Shown here one piece after another: positions 55,501 to 64,000 of a stretch of 64,000 nucleotides of DNA; the stretch's first letter is position 1, and the number at the start of each line of letters is the position of its first letter. The stretch covers positions 1 through 64,000 of the forward strand of contig BDSL01000117.1 in NCBI GenBank assembly GCA_003116995.1, in the 5' to 3' direction. A program made the translations under genes and the position numbers. Source of the DNA: Yamagishiella unicocca (Eukaryota > Chlorophyta > Chlorophyceae > Chlamydomonadales > Volvocaceae). The notes under the pieces were generated by a model. It worked only from the letters and a program-made list of their open reading frames with translations, was not told where the DNA came from and did not search any database.

Positions 55501-58500
55501 CACCGCCTCCTAACCAGGCCACCACACAACGATGACGCAGCTCGCTGAACGCCCCCCCCCCCGCCCACTCACGCGACTCCTACTCGGCTCCTCATGTCGG
55601 GTATCTCCGCCGCCAGCTTGCTGAGCACGTCGTCGCTCAGGATTGCGGGACCCATCGCGGCAGCGGCGGCGGCGGCGGAGCCGGGGGGGGCAGCGGGCCC
55701 GCGGGTGGCGGGGGGCATGGCGGGCGCCGCCGTGGAGGAGTGGGAGGAGGAGGAGGGGGAGGAGGGCCCGGTGAGCCCCTCTCCCGGTCCCCCCTCCAGC
55801 GCCGCCGCCAGCAGGGTGAGCTGCTCATCAAGCAGGGCGAACTCCGCCACCAGGAGGGCCAGCTCGTTGGTGGAGCCGTCGCGAGCTAGGAGGCCTGGGG
55901 GGAGGGAGCGGGCGGGGGGGGGGGGGCGGGATTGGGATGGGGTTGGTGAGGGGCCCAGAGGGAGAGTGGGTTGGGTTTGAGGCAACGCAATGTTGGGGGT
56001 TGAGGGGCGGCGCCAAGCCATTGTGACCCCATGCGGTGAGCTGTGGTCGCGCTGAGGCACCTCCTCGCCACTCCAAGAGGACAGCAGCAGCAGCGGCCCC
56101 CTGCCTCACCACCCGGCCCCCCGCCGAGGCCTCACCTCCCGAGGCCTCACCTCCCCCCCCTGCCGTGGCCTCACCTCCCGCCTTGACGCCGTTGAAGACG
56201 TCCAGCGCCTCCGCCTCCAGGCTGCCGTACACGTGTTCCATCTCCAGCTGCAGAGTGCTGACCGCCAGGCGGCTGCTCAGCAGGAGCACCTCGGCGTCCA
56301 GGCCCTTGAGCTGGATGGCCATCTGCAATGGGGGAGGGTTCGAGGAAGACGCGTGAATGCCAGGAAAAACCGTTCAGAACAGACGTTTGGGGGGGGTGGG
56401 GTGGGGGGAGGGACTGGATTCAGTGGGCTGCGTACTGAAGAAGAGGAGCGCGGTGCGTGCGCCCCCTTCCCTCGGTTGTCCTATTCAGTGCCGCCTCACC
56501 GTTTGCCTCTTACCCCCCACAGTATTGTTTCTCACCCCGCATCGTTAGGCTTCCCTCCCGCCGCCTTCCCTGGGCCCTCCCGCTGCCCTCTTCGCCGGCT
56601 AGTTTCGGCCCTCCGTCTCTCCATCATCCTGACTCCGTCTCTGTGTTTGCTCCGCCTCCTACGTCGTGTAAACGCGTCTTCTCACCTCCCCCCCTGGTTT
56701 CCGACCTGCACTCGGCCCTGCAGCCCCCAGCCCCCCCTGGTTGGCCCCCCCCAACCCCCCTGGTCGCCCCACCTGCACTCGGCCCTGCAGCCCCGCCTTC
56801 CGCAGCTTGTTCTCCCGGTGCTTTGACGCCTCCTGCAGCTTCTTCTCCAGCGCCTCCAGATCCAGACCCAGCTGGCTGATGGCCTGCCGACACGAAACAA
56901 GCAGGCCGCAGTCGGGGGTGGAAAACACACGACACGGCCGGGAAGGGTGGGGTGGCGGGCGGTGGGCGAGGGATGGACCCACCGGCAGCGGGGCTGAGAA
57001 GCCCCATCCCTTACCGTGCCCGCCCCTCCCCCTTCCCCCTCCAACTCATGTAAACATGTCCGCCCCTCCCTCCCCGCCCCAACCGGTTCTTTTCTGTACC
57101 CCCGCCCCCCGCCCCAACTCATGTCACCGGGTCTTCCCGCCACTTCCCTCTCCAGTGGGTTACTCCCCACCAGCGTCGCAGCCGCCTCCCCGCCTGCCCA
57201 CCCGGGGCAGCTCATGCCGACCAGCTAGCGTACGACTGTACGGCTGCCCCCTGCTTGCCCGCTCGCCGCCCCTACCCGCTGCCGTATCCCTGGCGAGACT
57301 CGTCCGCCGGATTCCGACAGCCCAACCAAGTCGCCCGGCGTGCCACCTGATGTTCCAGAGCCTACTTGTTCCTCACCTCCCTCCCCCTCCTCCTATGCCG
57401 TGTATACGGCTAGACTATCCTCGCCATTCCCCCCCCCTCGAAGGACCAGTACCACCTTTTCGCTCCTCCCTAGTCGTTTCCTCTCACCTCCAACCCTCCC
57501 GGAACCTTCCTCCCCCCACCTCCCACCCTACCCCACCCGCCCACCGAAACCTTTCCTACTCGTTTTTCCTTTCCAGTGCCGATCCACGGGTCTTTCCCTC
57601 ACTCCCCCCCATTCCCTCCCACCCCACCCACCAGCTCGCTCTGCTCCTGGCTGCCCACCGGCAGCGGCAGGTCCAGCCCCGCCAGCGCCGCCAGGCTGCC
57701 CGCTGGTGACCCCCCGTTGAGCCGCACCCACAGCCCCCGCAGGTAGGTGCCGGTGCCCCGTACCACCTCCATGATGTCCTGCTCGGAGGCCTTCTTCAGA
57801 GCCGGCTTGATGCTGTTGGCGATGATCTCACCTGCGACCCGCTCGGCCGCCTAAAGGGGGTTACAATAAAAGAACCGGTAACGGGGGGGGAGGGTTGGGG
57901 GGGGGGGTCCGGCGCCAGGGAGGGTGGGCGAGGAAACACGTGGAGCAAGGAAAACCCCGCCCGCTCCCCCCGCGTCAGCCGTGATACCCTTTACCCCCCC
58001 TGGCACGTTTTCAGAGCCCACCCACGGGTTTCCCCTCATACCCAGGTCCTGGACCGTGCACACGGGTTTCGTCGACACCCCCACCCCCACCGGCCTCCCG
58101 CTAGCCCAACAAGGCTTGCTGGTGGGCCTTACGGCCCAGCCAGAAGACTAGAAGTCCGCACACCAACTTCTAGAGAGGTATCGTGATGCTTGGACGACCG
58201 CCGGCGCATGCATAGCGTAGTCACATCCCCCCTTCCCTTCCCTTCCCCTCAACGCACTCCCCCTTTCCGTCCATCCCCTCTTCCCGACTGCCACCTCCAC
58301 CCCAAACAACATCCTCACCGCTACGGCCTTCCTCTCCACCCCCCCCCCCGCCCTTCCCTCCTCTCCTTTCCTCCCTCCTCCACCGCCCCCATCCTCGCCC
58401 GTGGTTTGTCGGCCGTGGATTCGCGGATTATCCTTTACCCCTCCCTCCCCCCCCATCTCTGTAAACCCCCCCTCCGCACCTCGAGCCGCTCCAGCGCCGA

Positions 58501-60598
58501 GGCCCTCCCCGACGAGCCGCTCAGATCCGCACTGGCGCCGCCGCCGCCCGACCCGCCGCCGCCCCCTCCCTGGAGCTCATCCAGCGCCACGCGGCGGCTG
58601 TACTTGGAGTTGCGCGAGTCGATGTAGTGCACCGCCGCGTCGCTGTGGGGGCGGGGGTGGGAGTGGGGGGCCGCCGGTGGTGTGTTGGGTTTTGACTTTG
58701 TCTTTGTCTTTGGTCGGCATGCCGTACACATCCCGGACCCCCTCCCCGACCCCCTCCCCGGCCCCCCTCCCTTCCCTGTCACGTGGTCCAGTCAGCAGTC
58801 CACCTCGTCGCATCCCCAACCCCACAACCGCCTCGTCGCAACCGGGGCCCCACACTGCCCTCCCCTGCCTCCCACACATTCACCCCCTTGCCGCACCTAC
58901 ACCTCCTCCCCCCAGCCGCCCCTGGACACCCTTCCCCCCTCCCCACCTGGTGATAGGCAGCGGCGGCAGCTCCGCCGCCAGCCGCTCCCTCAGCCCCGTG
59001 ACGTACTGCCGCGCCACCTCACGCACCGCCTCCTCGCTGGCGGCGGCACCGGCAGCGGAGAAAATGACGCCTCCGAAACCGGTCGGCAGGGAGCGCAGGC
59101 TGGCCTGCGGGGGGGGGGGAGGTTGGCGAGAAGACCCGGTTACACGACGTAGGACACGAAAGCGGGTGGCATAAGGACCGGTTACACGACATGGGTGTAA
59201 TAGCTGGCGCATTGTCTTCGAAAGAGGGGAGGGAGGTCGGGGGGGAGCGGTGTTGCTGCCCGGCTGCAAGCTGTGGGGTACGGCAGCAGACCGCATCCTT
59301 GTTGGTGGTCGTGGGGTGAGACGGGGCAGGGTCCCGGCCCCGCCTCCGCCAGCCGGCACCTGCGCCTAGAGCCCAGCCGCCCACCGCTCCCTCTACACGC
59401 GCCAAGAGCTCTTCCCCAAACCCCCCCTCCCGCCTCTCACCCGCCCCCAAGCGCCTCCGGCCACCTTCAGCCACCCGACCTCCTGGCACCTGCTTAAAAC
59501 CGCCAGCACCCCACCCCCAGCAACCCCACCCCCACCGCCCGCTCCTCCCAACATGGTAGTACCGCTGCGCGGCGCAAGGGGTGCCGTACTGCGCAATGGG
59601 TGCCGTACACACGCCGGACGGACCCGCGCTTGGTTCCGGAGCTGCCCGCACGCCGACGCACCGACCCGCCAGACCGGGAGCCAAGCCGCTATTGCGACTG
59701 GGGACCCCACCCCCGCCCGTCCATCGCCCCACGCGCCTTGAGCTGCTCCGAAACCAGCGCCATTTCCGCCACCGCGTCCAGCGCCGCCTTGAGCGCCTTG
59801 TCCTCCTCGGGACTGGGACCCCGCGCTGCGCTGCCGCCGCTGCCGCTGCTGCGCTCCGAATCCTCGTCCGAGCTGCTGCTACCGGTGTTGACCACCTCTG
59901 TGGCGGAGAGGGCGGGACCGCCCGTCAATCACAGAGGAAATCGTGAGAGCACGATGGGCGCCCCTCTCCCCCCCCAGACGAACGGTGGGCGCCCGCCACC
60001 ACCCCCTCAGACTAACGATGGGCGGCTGCCAGCACCTGCCACATTTCGTTCCCCTACTTGCGCCGCCGGGCCTTCGGGCCCTCCCAGCTGCAGCGGCGCC
60101 TCCGTCCCACCTTCGCCCACCCCTCCCTTGCCGTCACTAGGCAACTCCCCCAACCGCCCTGGAGTTAGAATGTTAGATCCCCCAATGGCCTTGGCTTGGC
60201 AAGCTACATGCTCCGTACGGCCCGTACGCCCAGTACGGCCCCCGCTCACCTTCCGGCTGCTCAGGGGGCGGCGGCGGGGGCGGGGGCGGTGTGTATAGGG
60301 GCCGCTCCAGGTTGAGCAGGTACTCGGCCCGGATGCAGTTGCGGTAGAGGCGCCGCGTTTCCACCAGTGTGTTCAGCCGCCGAACCCGCTCGGCGGAGCG
60401 CAGCATGGGCGCGTCGTCGTGGTGGTGGTGGTGGGCCGGGGCCGCTGCTGCCGCCGCTGCGCTGTGGGGGGCTCCGTGGGGGGCTGCCTGCACCGCAGCC
60501 GGGGCGGCTGACGGCGGAGGCGAGGACCTGGGCGCGGAGCGGGTGGGCAGCAGCGGGCGCGAGGGAGGAGTTGAGTTGGGGCGCGCTGGGTGAGTCAT
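52561..60598 (-). CDS. LETM1-like membrane protein (plant-type)
   Basis: Twelve exons: 60598-60250, 59897-59737, 59104-58947, 58642-58480, 57850-57632, 56883-56773, 56322-56175, 55894-55573, 55050-54881, 54401-54203, 53860-53518, 52722-52561. They join in frame to 834 aa. The N-terminal 60 residues are rich in Ser/Pro/Ala/Arg, like an organelle transit peptide, and contain a five-His run. Residues about 65-600 are mostly helical. The diagnostic part is residues about 600-667: [20 protein letters not shown], then [20 protein letters not shown] and [14 protein letters not shown]. This corresponds to the LETM1 membrane segment and its start of the ribosome-binding-like domain. A coiled coil ([20 protein letters not shown]) and a Gly/Ser-rich tail follow. 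LETM1 proteins handle K+/H+ or Ca2+ balance and ribosome contact in mitochondria; the plant LETM1-like group is poorly characterised. The intron after exon 2 seems to use a GC donor. Extra 5' exons are possible. Confidence 0.85.
52730..52910. repeat. G-rich minisatellite in LETM1-like last intron
   Basis: Tandem units built from TTTGGGTTGGGGGTGGAGGT and GGGGTTTGGGTTGGGG, about 24-30 bp long, repeated six or more times on the plus strand. In the transcript sense (minus) it is C-rich and lies just upstream of the final acceptor at 52723. Runs of G3-G5 suggest quadruplex potential on the plus strand. Confidence 0.93.
55378..55450. repeat. 21-bp tandem repeat in LETM1-like intron
   Basis: CCCCCCTTCTCTTATCAAA is repeated three to four times in the intron 55051-55572. 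The minus-strand (gene-sense) reading is TTTGATAAGAGAAGGGGGG, similar to the TTATAAGAGAACCCGCGAAT motif in other introns. Confidence 0.9.
56338..56390 (+). repeat. Dispersed intron element, family A, partial
   Basis: GTTCGAGGAAGACGCGTGAA followed by TGCCAGGAAAAACCG and CAGAACAGACGTTTGG. It lies 16 nt from the acceptor of the LETM1-like exon starting at 56322, in antisense to the gene, as expected for an acceptor-side copy. Confidence 0.85.
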
Positions 60599-61890
60599 GG
60601 GCGGGCGGGAGTGTGGAGGGGCTGCGAGGGAAGGCAGGGACCTGCTATATCCATGCAGGCGTCAGCGCCAGATCGGGTGCTGGATGTGGAGGCAGGCGTC
60701 ACATGTATGTGATCATACAGCTCGCGGTGGGGGTGAGGTGGCTTTACCCGGCGTCCGTGGGCATACCATATCTGGCGACAACAAAAAAAGGGATATGAGC
60801 TAAGTCGTAAACTCACCCTGGCGTAGCCCGGCAAGCTACGGATAGCCCCATGGAATGCGGGTCACGCTGACCGACGATGAGCCTGAAAACACAATTAACA
60901 CGGCCGCTTTCGTTTCCAGTAACACACATTTCGACGCAGATAAACAGTGATCAAGCGTTTTACCCGTTGATTCCGCACCTTTGCGAACATAAGGCTAACC
61001 GAGCAGGCCGGCTGCGCACGCCCACTGGGCAAGGGCGCTGCCCCACATGACGTCCAGAGCTAGATGCTACCGCGTCTCTGCAAAGCTGTCCCCGTCGCAC
61101 GTCCATAGTGGAAGGAGTCAGGCCGGAAGGACCTCAGGCCAGTACAGGCCAGGTGGAAGCCTGAAGCTTCCGGCCAAAAAATAGGTCAGGTGTGCACAGT
61201 GAACTTGGTTGTTATCTACCAGGTCAGCAGCCACAACAAACGCATAATGCGAATCAGCTAGCCGGCGAACTTGTTTACTGGAAAGGTGGGATACAGCAGG
61301 GATGATAGATGAATGTATACGACTATCGTGACTGAACTATAGACGATTGTATTGGTAAGTCACGCGCAGTAAAAGCGTGACCGTTGGTGCGCGAAGGCGA
61401 TCTGACGGTGTAGGTGAGCGAGGACAGCCACGCGTGCTCGTGAATGTGTGCTTATTTTCTGTATTAGCCCAATTATATTACACTTGAACGACTTCCGAAA
61501 GCCGAACACTTTAACAGTAACCGGAATACGCTCCCGATAGTGAGCGCCAGGCTAGCTGCGCCTATCCCCGTTCAGGCACGGTTGCCAGCGACTCGCCCTA
61601 TAACTACTACGCACGGTGAAAGCGATCCCGCCTCCGCCGTGTCCTGTTGCACCGTCTGAAGGCTCGAATACCAGACCTGCTGTTCTGGAAGCCCTGCGGA
61701 ACGTATCACCGCCACCTGCGCGCCAGGGAGACATACACGGAGCCGCAAGCAGCTGAGAAAGTCTGCAAATCGGCTAATCAAAAGCCGGAGACTCCAGGAG
61801 TGTTCGCGTCACCCCCCGCGCATTCGAAGTCCACAAGCTGCCACGAGCGCATCCAGGCCATGTCATCGCACATCCTCCCCGCCGCTTCAG
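60599..61890. other. Intergenic: LETM1-like promoter and methyltransferase 3' region
   Basis: No gene is supported. An imperfect hairpin has arms GGCCGGAAG (61121-61129) and CTTCCGGCC (61167-61175). TTACA at 61478-61482 (TGTAA on the minus strand) is a plausible polyadenylation signal for the methyltransferase gene. The AT-richer segment at about 61180-61520 stands out against the surrounding GC-rich DNA. Confidence 0.5.
61478..61482 (-). terminator. Candidate TGTAA polyadenylation signal, methyltransferase gene
   Basis: TTACA on the plus strand, TGTAA in transcript sense, about 410 nt after the tentative stop codon at 61891. Confidence 0.5.
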
Positions 61891-63817
61891 TTACCATCGG
61901 ACTTCCGCAACATGCAGCAAGCAAGCCTCCACGGCTTTGCTCGGCGGTCGCTGTAGCGTCGCCTGGGTCCCGACCTGCTGGACGGCCGACCCACGGGACG
62001 CTGACCTGACTCCCGCTAACACCCCGCGGATGCCACCTACATCCTCCCCCACCCACCCACCCGCATGCACACCCGCCCCCCCCACACACTAGTCTACCCG
62101 CCTTCCTCCACCCCCACCCCGTACCTCGAACCCCCCGTAACGGGTTCTCTTACACCCCCCCCCGCACCGGTGTGTCCGCCGCCCAGCCTGACTCCAGCAG
62201 CCGCTCCGCGATGCTGCCCAAGTTGCGCCCCGCCATGAGCACCACCAGCGTGGGCAGCCCGCGGTATGCCGCCAGGTCGGTGCCCGCCACGTCGTGACCC
62301 GACAGCACGGTGAAGGAGCTGCTCAGCTCCACGTGCGTGAGCGGGAAGCCTGGGGCGGGGGGCGGGGGGTTACAGAAAAATAACCGGTGGGTTTGCGTAA
62401 GAGAATCCGCGAATTCGTTGGAGGGGGTGTAGAGAGGAGGCCCGTGGAAACGACACAAAAGGAATAAACAAAGAAGGGAATGAATGTGGAAAGGGAAGGG
62501 GAAGGTATGTCTGGGTGGGTGTCGTCCCGGTGATGAGCCGCCGGACGTGGACCGCTGCAGGACATGTGTGACTCACGGGCCGTTAAGCCATTCACGAACG
62601 GAACTCAACGGAAAGGCCTGACCAACCGGATGGCCCGGACAGGGCGGTACGGCACGGGGAGCAGTGGCGGCTTTAGACTGAAGCGCACGACATTGGTTGA
62701 CGTGTGTCGCGGGAGCACAGAGGAGGTGGAAGCCCGGACTGTCCTGGCGTCACCCCCCCACCCTGGTCCCCCACCCTCCCACCCACCCGCAAACAACGGC
62801 GACGCCAGCGCCGAAGAAATGCCCGGCACCAGCTCGAACTCGATGCCGGCTGCGCTCAGCGCCGCGACCTGTGGCATGAAGCGGCGGTGGGGTGAGGATG
62901 GGGAATGAAGCGGCGGTGGGGAGGTGAGGGCGGACGAGAGGGGATCCACCTCAAGTGCAAGACTCGTCCCCCGACTCCCCTCTAACCAGCGAACCACCCG
63001 GGCCCTACCCATCCGGCTACACGGCCCCGCACCCCAGCCGGTCCACCACCATACCCTAGCCGTTCCATCCCCTGCCAGGCCCCGCACCCCAGCCGGTCCA
63101 CCACCATACCCTAGCCGTTCCATCCCCTGCCAGGCCCCACACCCCAGCCGGTCCAAACCCCCGCAGGGGGAGGGGAGCTGTGTGGACAGGCCGCTCCCCG
63201 CCTGTCCGCACCTCACTCGCCAGCCGAGAGAACACCGAGGGGCAGCCGCCCTTGAGCCGCACCACCAGGCGGCCCTGCAGGGGGGGGGGGGACGAAGCGG
63301 GGGTTGCAAATAAGGACCGGTTACTCGACACGGGAAGTGAAGCTGGTGCATAGGCTTCGGACACCTGGGCGCGTGCGCATGAGGTGGCCGTTGGGGGCTG
63401 GGAGGAGAGCTCATCAGCGGGTGGGCTGGCCGGCGCCAGCTGCGTGCCCTCGACAAACGTCGCAGCACAGACGTCGGTTCTGTTGGAACTGGCCAGATGG
63501 CTACCTCAGGTGCCACTCTGGCAGCGATTGATCGACCCTCCTCCGCACCCACCTCTCCCCAGTCTCTGCCCCTCCTCCCCCGTCTCCGCCCCTCCTCCGC
63601 ACCCCACCCTCCCCAGTCCCCGCCCCTCCCCGCCCCCCCTCCGCACCCCACCCTCCCCAGTCCCCGCCCCTCCCCTCCTCCGCGCCCCATCCCCACCCAC
63701 CAGCGAGCAGTGCTCCACCAGCAGCTGGTCTATCTGCGGCTGCTTGATGCTGTCCCGCCCGCCCCGCTTGCCCACGTACACCAGCTCAGCGCCCGGGTTT
63801 GCGAAGCCCAGAGCATC
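61891..63817 (-). CDS. Uroporphyrinogen-III/siroheme-type C-methyltransferase, 5' end outside window
   Basis: A partial gene: the 5' exons lie beyond position 64000. Clear exons are 63817-63701, 63274-63212, 62868-62787 and 62349-62168, all joining in frame. The order of motifs is that of tetrapyrrole methylases (SUMT/CysG C-terminal type): PGAELVYVGKRGGRDS, then RLVVRLKGGCPSVFSRLASE, then GIEFELVPGISSALASPLFA, GFPLTHVELSSSFTVLSGHD, and TLVVLMAGRNLGSIAERLLE. The enzyme transfers methyl groups from SAM to uroporphyrinogen III on the way to siroheme and would act in the plastid. The usual GGDPFVFGRGGEE is replaced by GGCPSVFSRLASE, so it may belong to a divergent subgroup. The last exon is not settled: a frame containing VRSASRGSAVQQVGTQATL and ending at 61891 fits the family's VVR..Q..GTLA strand, but no acceptor in the right phase is obvious. 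Confidence 0.8.
63023..63156. repeat. 55-bp tandem repeat in methyltransferase intron
   Basis: Units start with GGCCCCGCACCCCAGCCGGT at 63023, 63078 and (diverged, truncated) 63133. It lies between the exons at 63274-63212 and 62868-62787. Confidence 0.92.
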
Positions 63818-63837
63818 CTGGAACACACCAGGGGGGG

Positions 63838-63955
63838 GGGTCGAGGAAGACCCGTGGATGCCAGAAAAAACCGTTTAGGACACAGACGTTTTGAGACGCA
63901 TGCTGGAGAACTGGGTTGGGGATACGAAAGACGAAGGTCGTAGATCGACCAGGAG
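63838..63955 (+). repeat. Dispersed intron element, family A, long copy
   Basis: GTCGAGGAAGACCCGTGGAT, GCCAGAAAAAACCGTTTAGG, then ACGTTTTGAGACGCATGCTG and GAGAACTGGGTTGGGGATAC, ending GACGAAGGTCGTAGATCGACC-like. It is 20 nt from the acceptor of the methyltransferase exon at 63817, antisense to the gene. Confidence 0.85.
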
Positions 63956-64000
63956 GGGGTAGTGTAGTAGGCGGAGTGGGCGGAGAGGGCGGAGTGGGTG

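Noticed and set aside
60404..60433. Five-histidine run in the LETM1-like N-terminus as vector contamination
   Set aside because: It is within a continuous Ala/Pro/Ser-rich exon with normal algal composition and a proper donor; low-complexity His runs are common in algal proteins.

Overview
This window looks like nuclear DNA of a chlamydomonadalean (volvocalean) green alga. The evidence is very high GC, genes split into many short exons by G-rich-to-C-rich introns of 150-1500 nt, GTGCGC/GTGAGT-type donors, TGTAA-type polyadenylation motifs after stop codons, and land-plant/green-lineage protein variants (a membrane-anchored phosphoethanolamine cytidylyltransferase, a short UBTD-like protein, a plant-type LETM1-like protein). 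Nothing bacterial, viral or organellar is confidently present. No species can be named from the sequence alone.

Layout. (1) 1-18719 is one continuous satellite array of a ~63-bp monomer (about 297 copies), with higher-order structure: a 1312-bp multi-monomer period at ~4990-8285 and a nearly perfect segmental copy of ~8284-10540 at ~16310-18566. (2) 18720-21312 has no recognisable gene. (3) 21313-28350 (minus) is a 10-exon ethanolamine-phosphate cytidylyltransferase gene. (4) 30297-31460 (minus) is a 4-exon UBTD-like gene, divergent from (5) 31809-36065 (plus), an 8-exon TPR protein with a C-terminal membrane anchor. (6) 37792-48341 (plus) is an 18-exon EML-like WD-repeat protein with an EF-hand segment. 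(7) 49724-50107 (plus) is intronless LSM1. (8) 52561-60598 (minus) is a 12-exon LETM1-like gene. (9) 61891 to beyond the right edge (minus) is a uroporphyrinogen-III/siroheme-type methyltransferase, cut at its 5' side by the window end.

Exon joins were worked out by hand. The main splice junctions keep reading frame and total lengths close: 424, 127, 384, 1232 and 834 aa for genes 3, 4, 5, 6 and 8. The genes do not form a pathway. They are ordinary housekeeping or cytoskeletal genes packed with short intergenic spaces.

The most interesting observation is in the introns. Four families of dispersed motifs recur in introns of all the larger genes, and almost all obey one rule: in the sense orientation they lie in the donor half of the intron, and as the reverse complement they lie in the acceptor half. 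One intron (45418-45985) carries both arms as a ~32-bp near-perfect inverted pair. This is what introns derived from terminal-inverted-repeat elements (introner-like) would look like. The second main observation is the satellite array, whose 63-bp (21-codon) period leaves several frames on both strands open for hundreds of codons.
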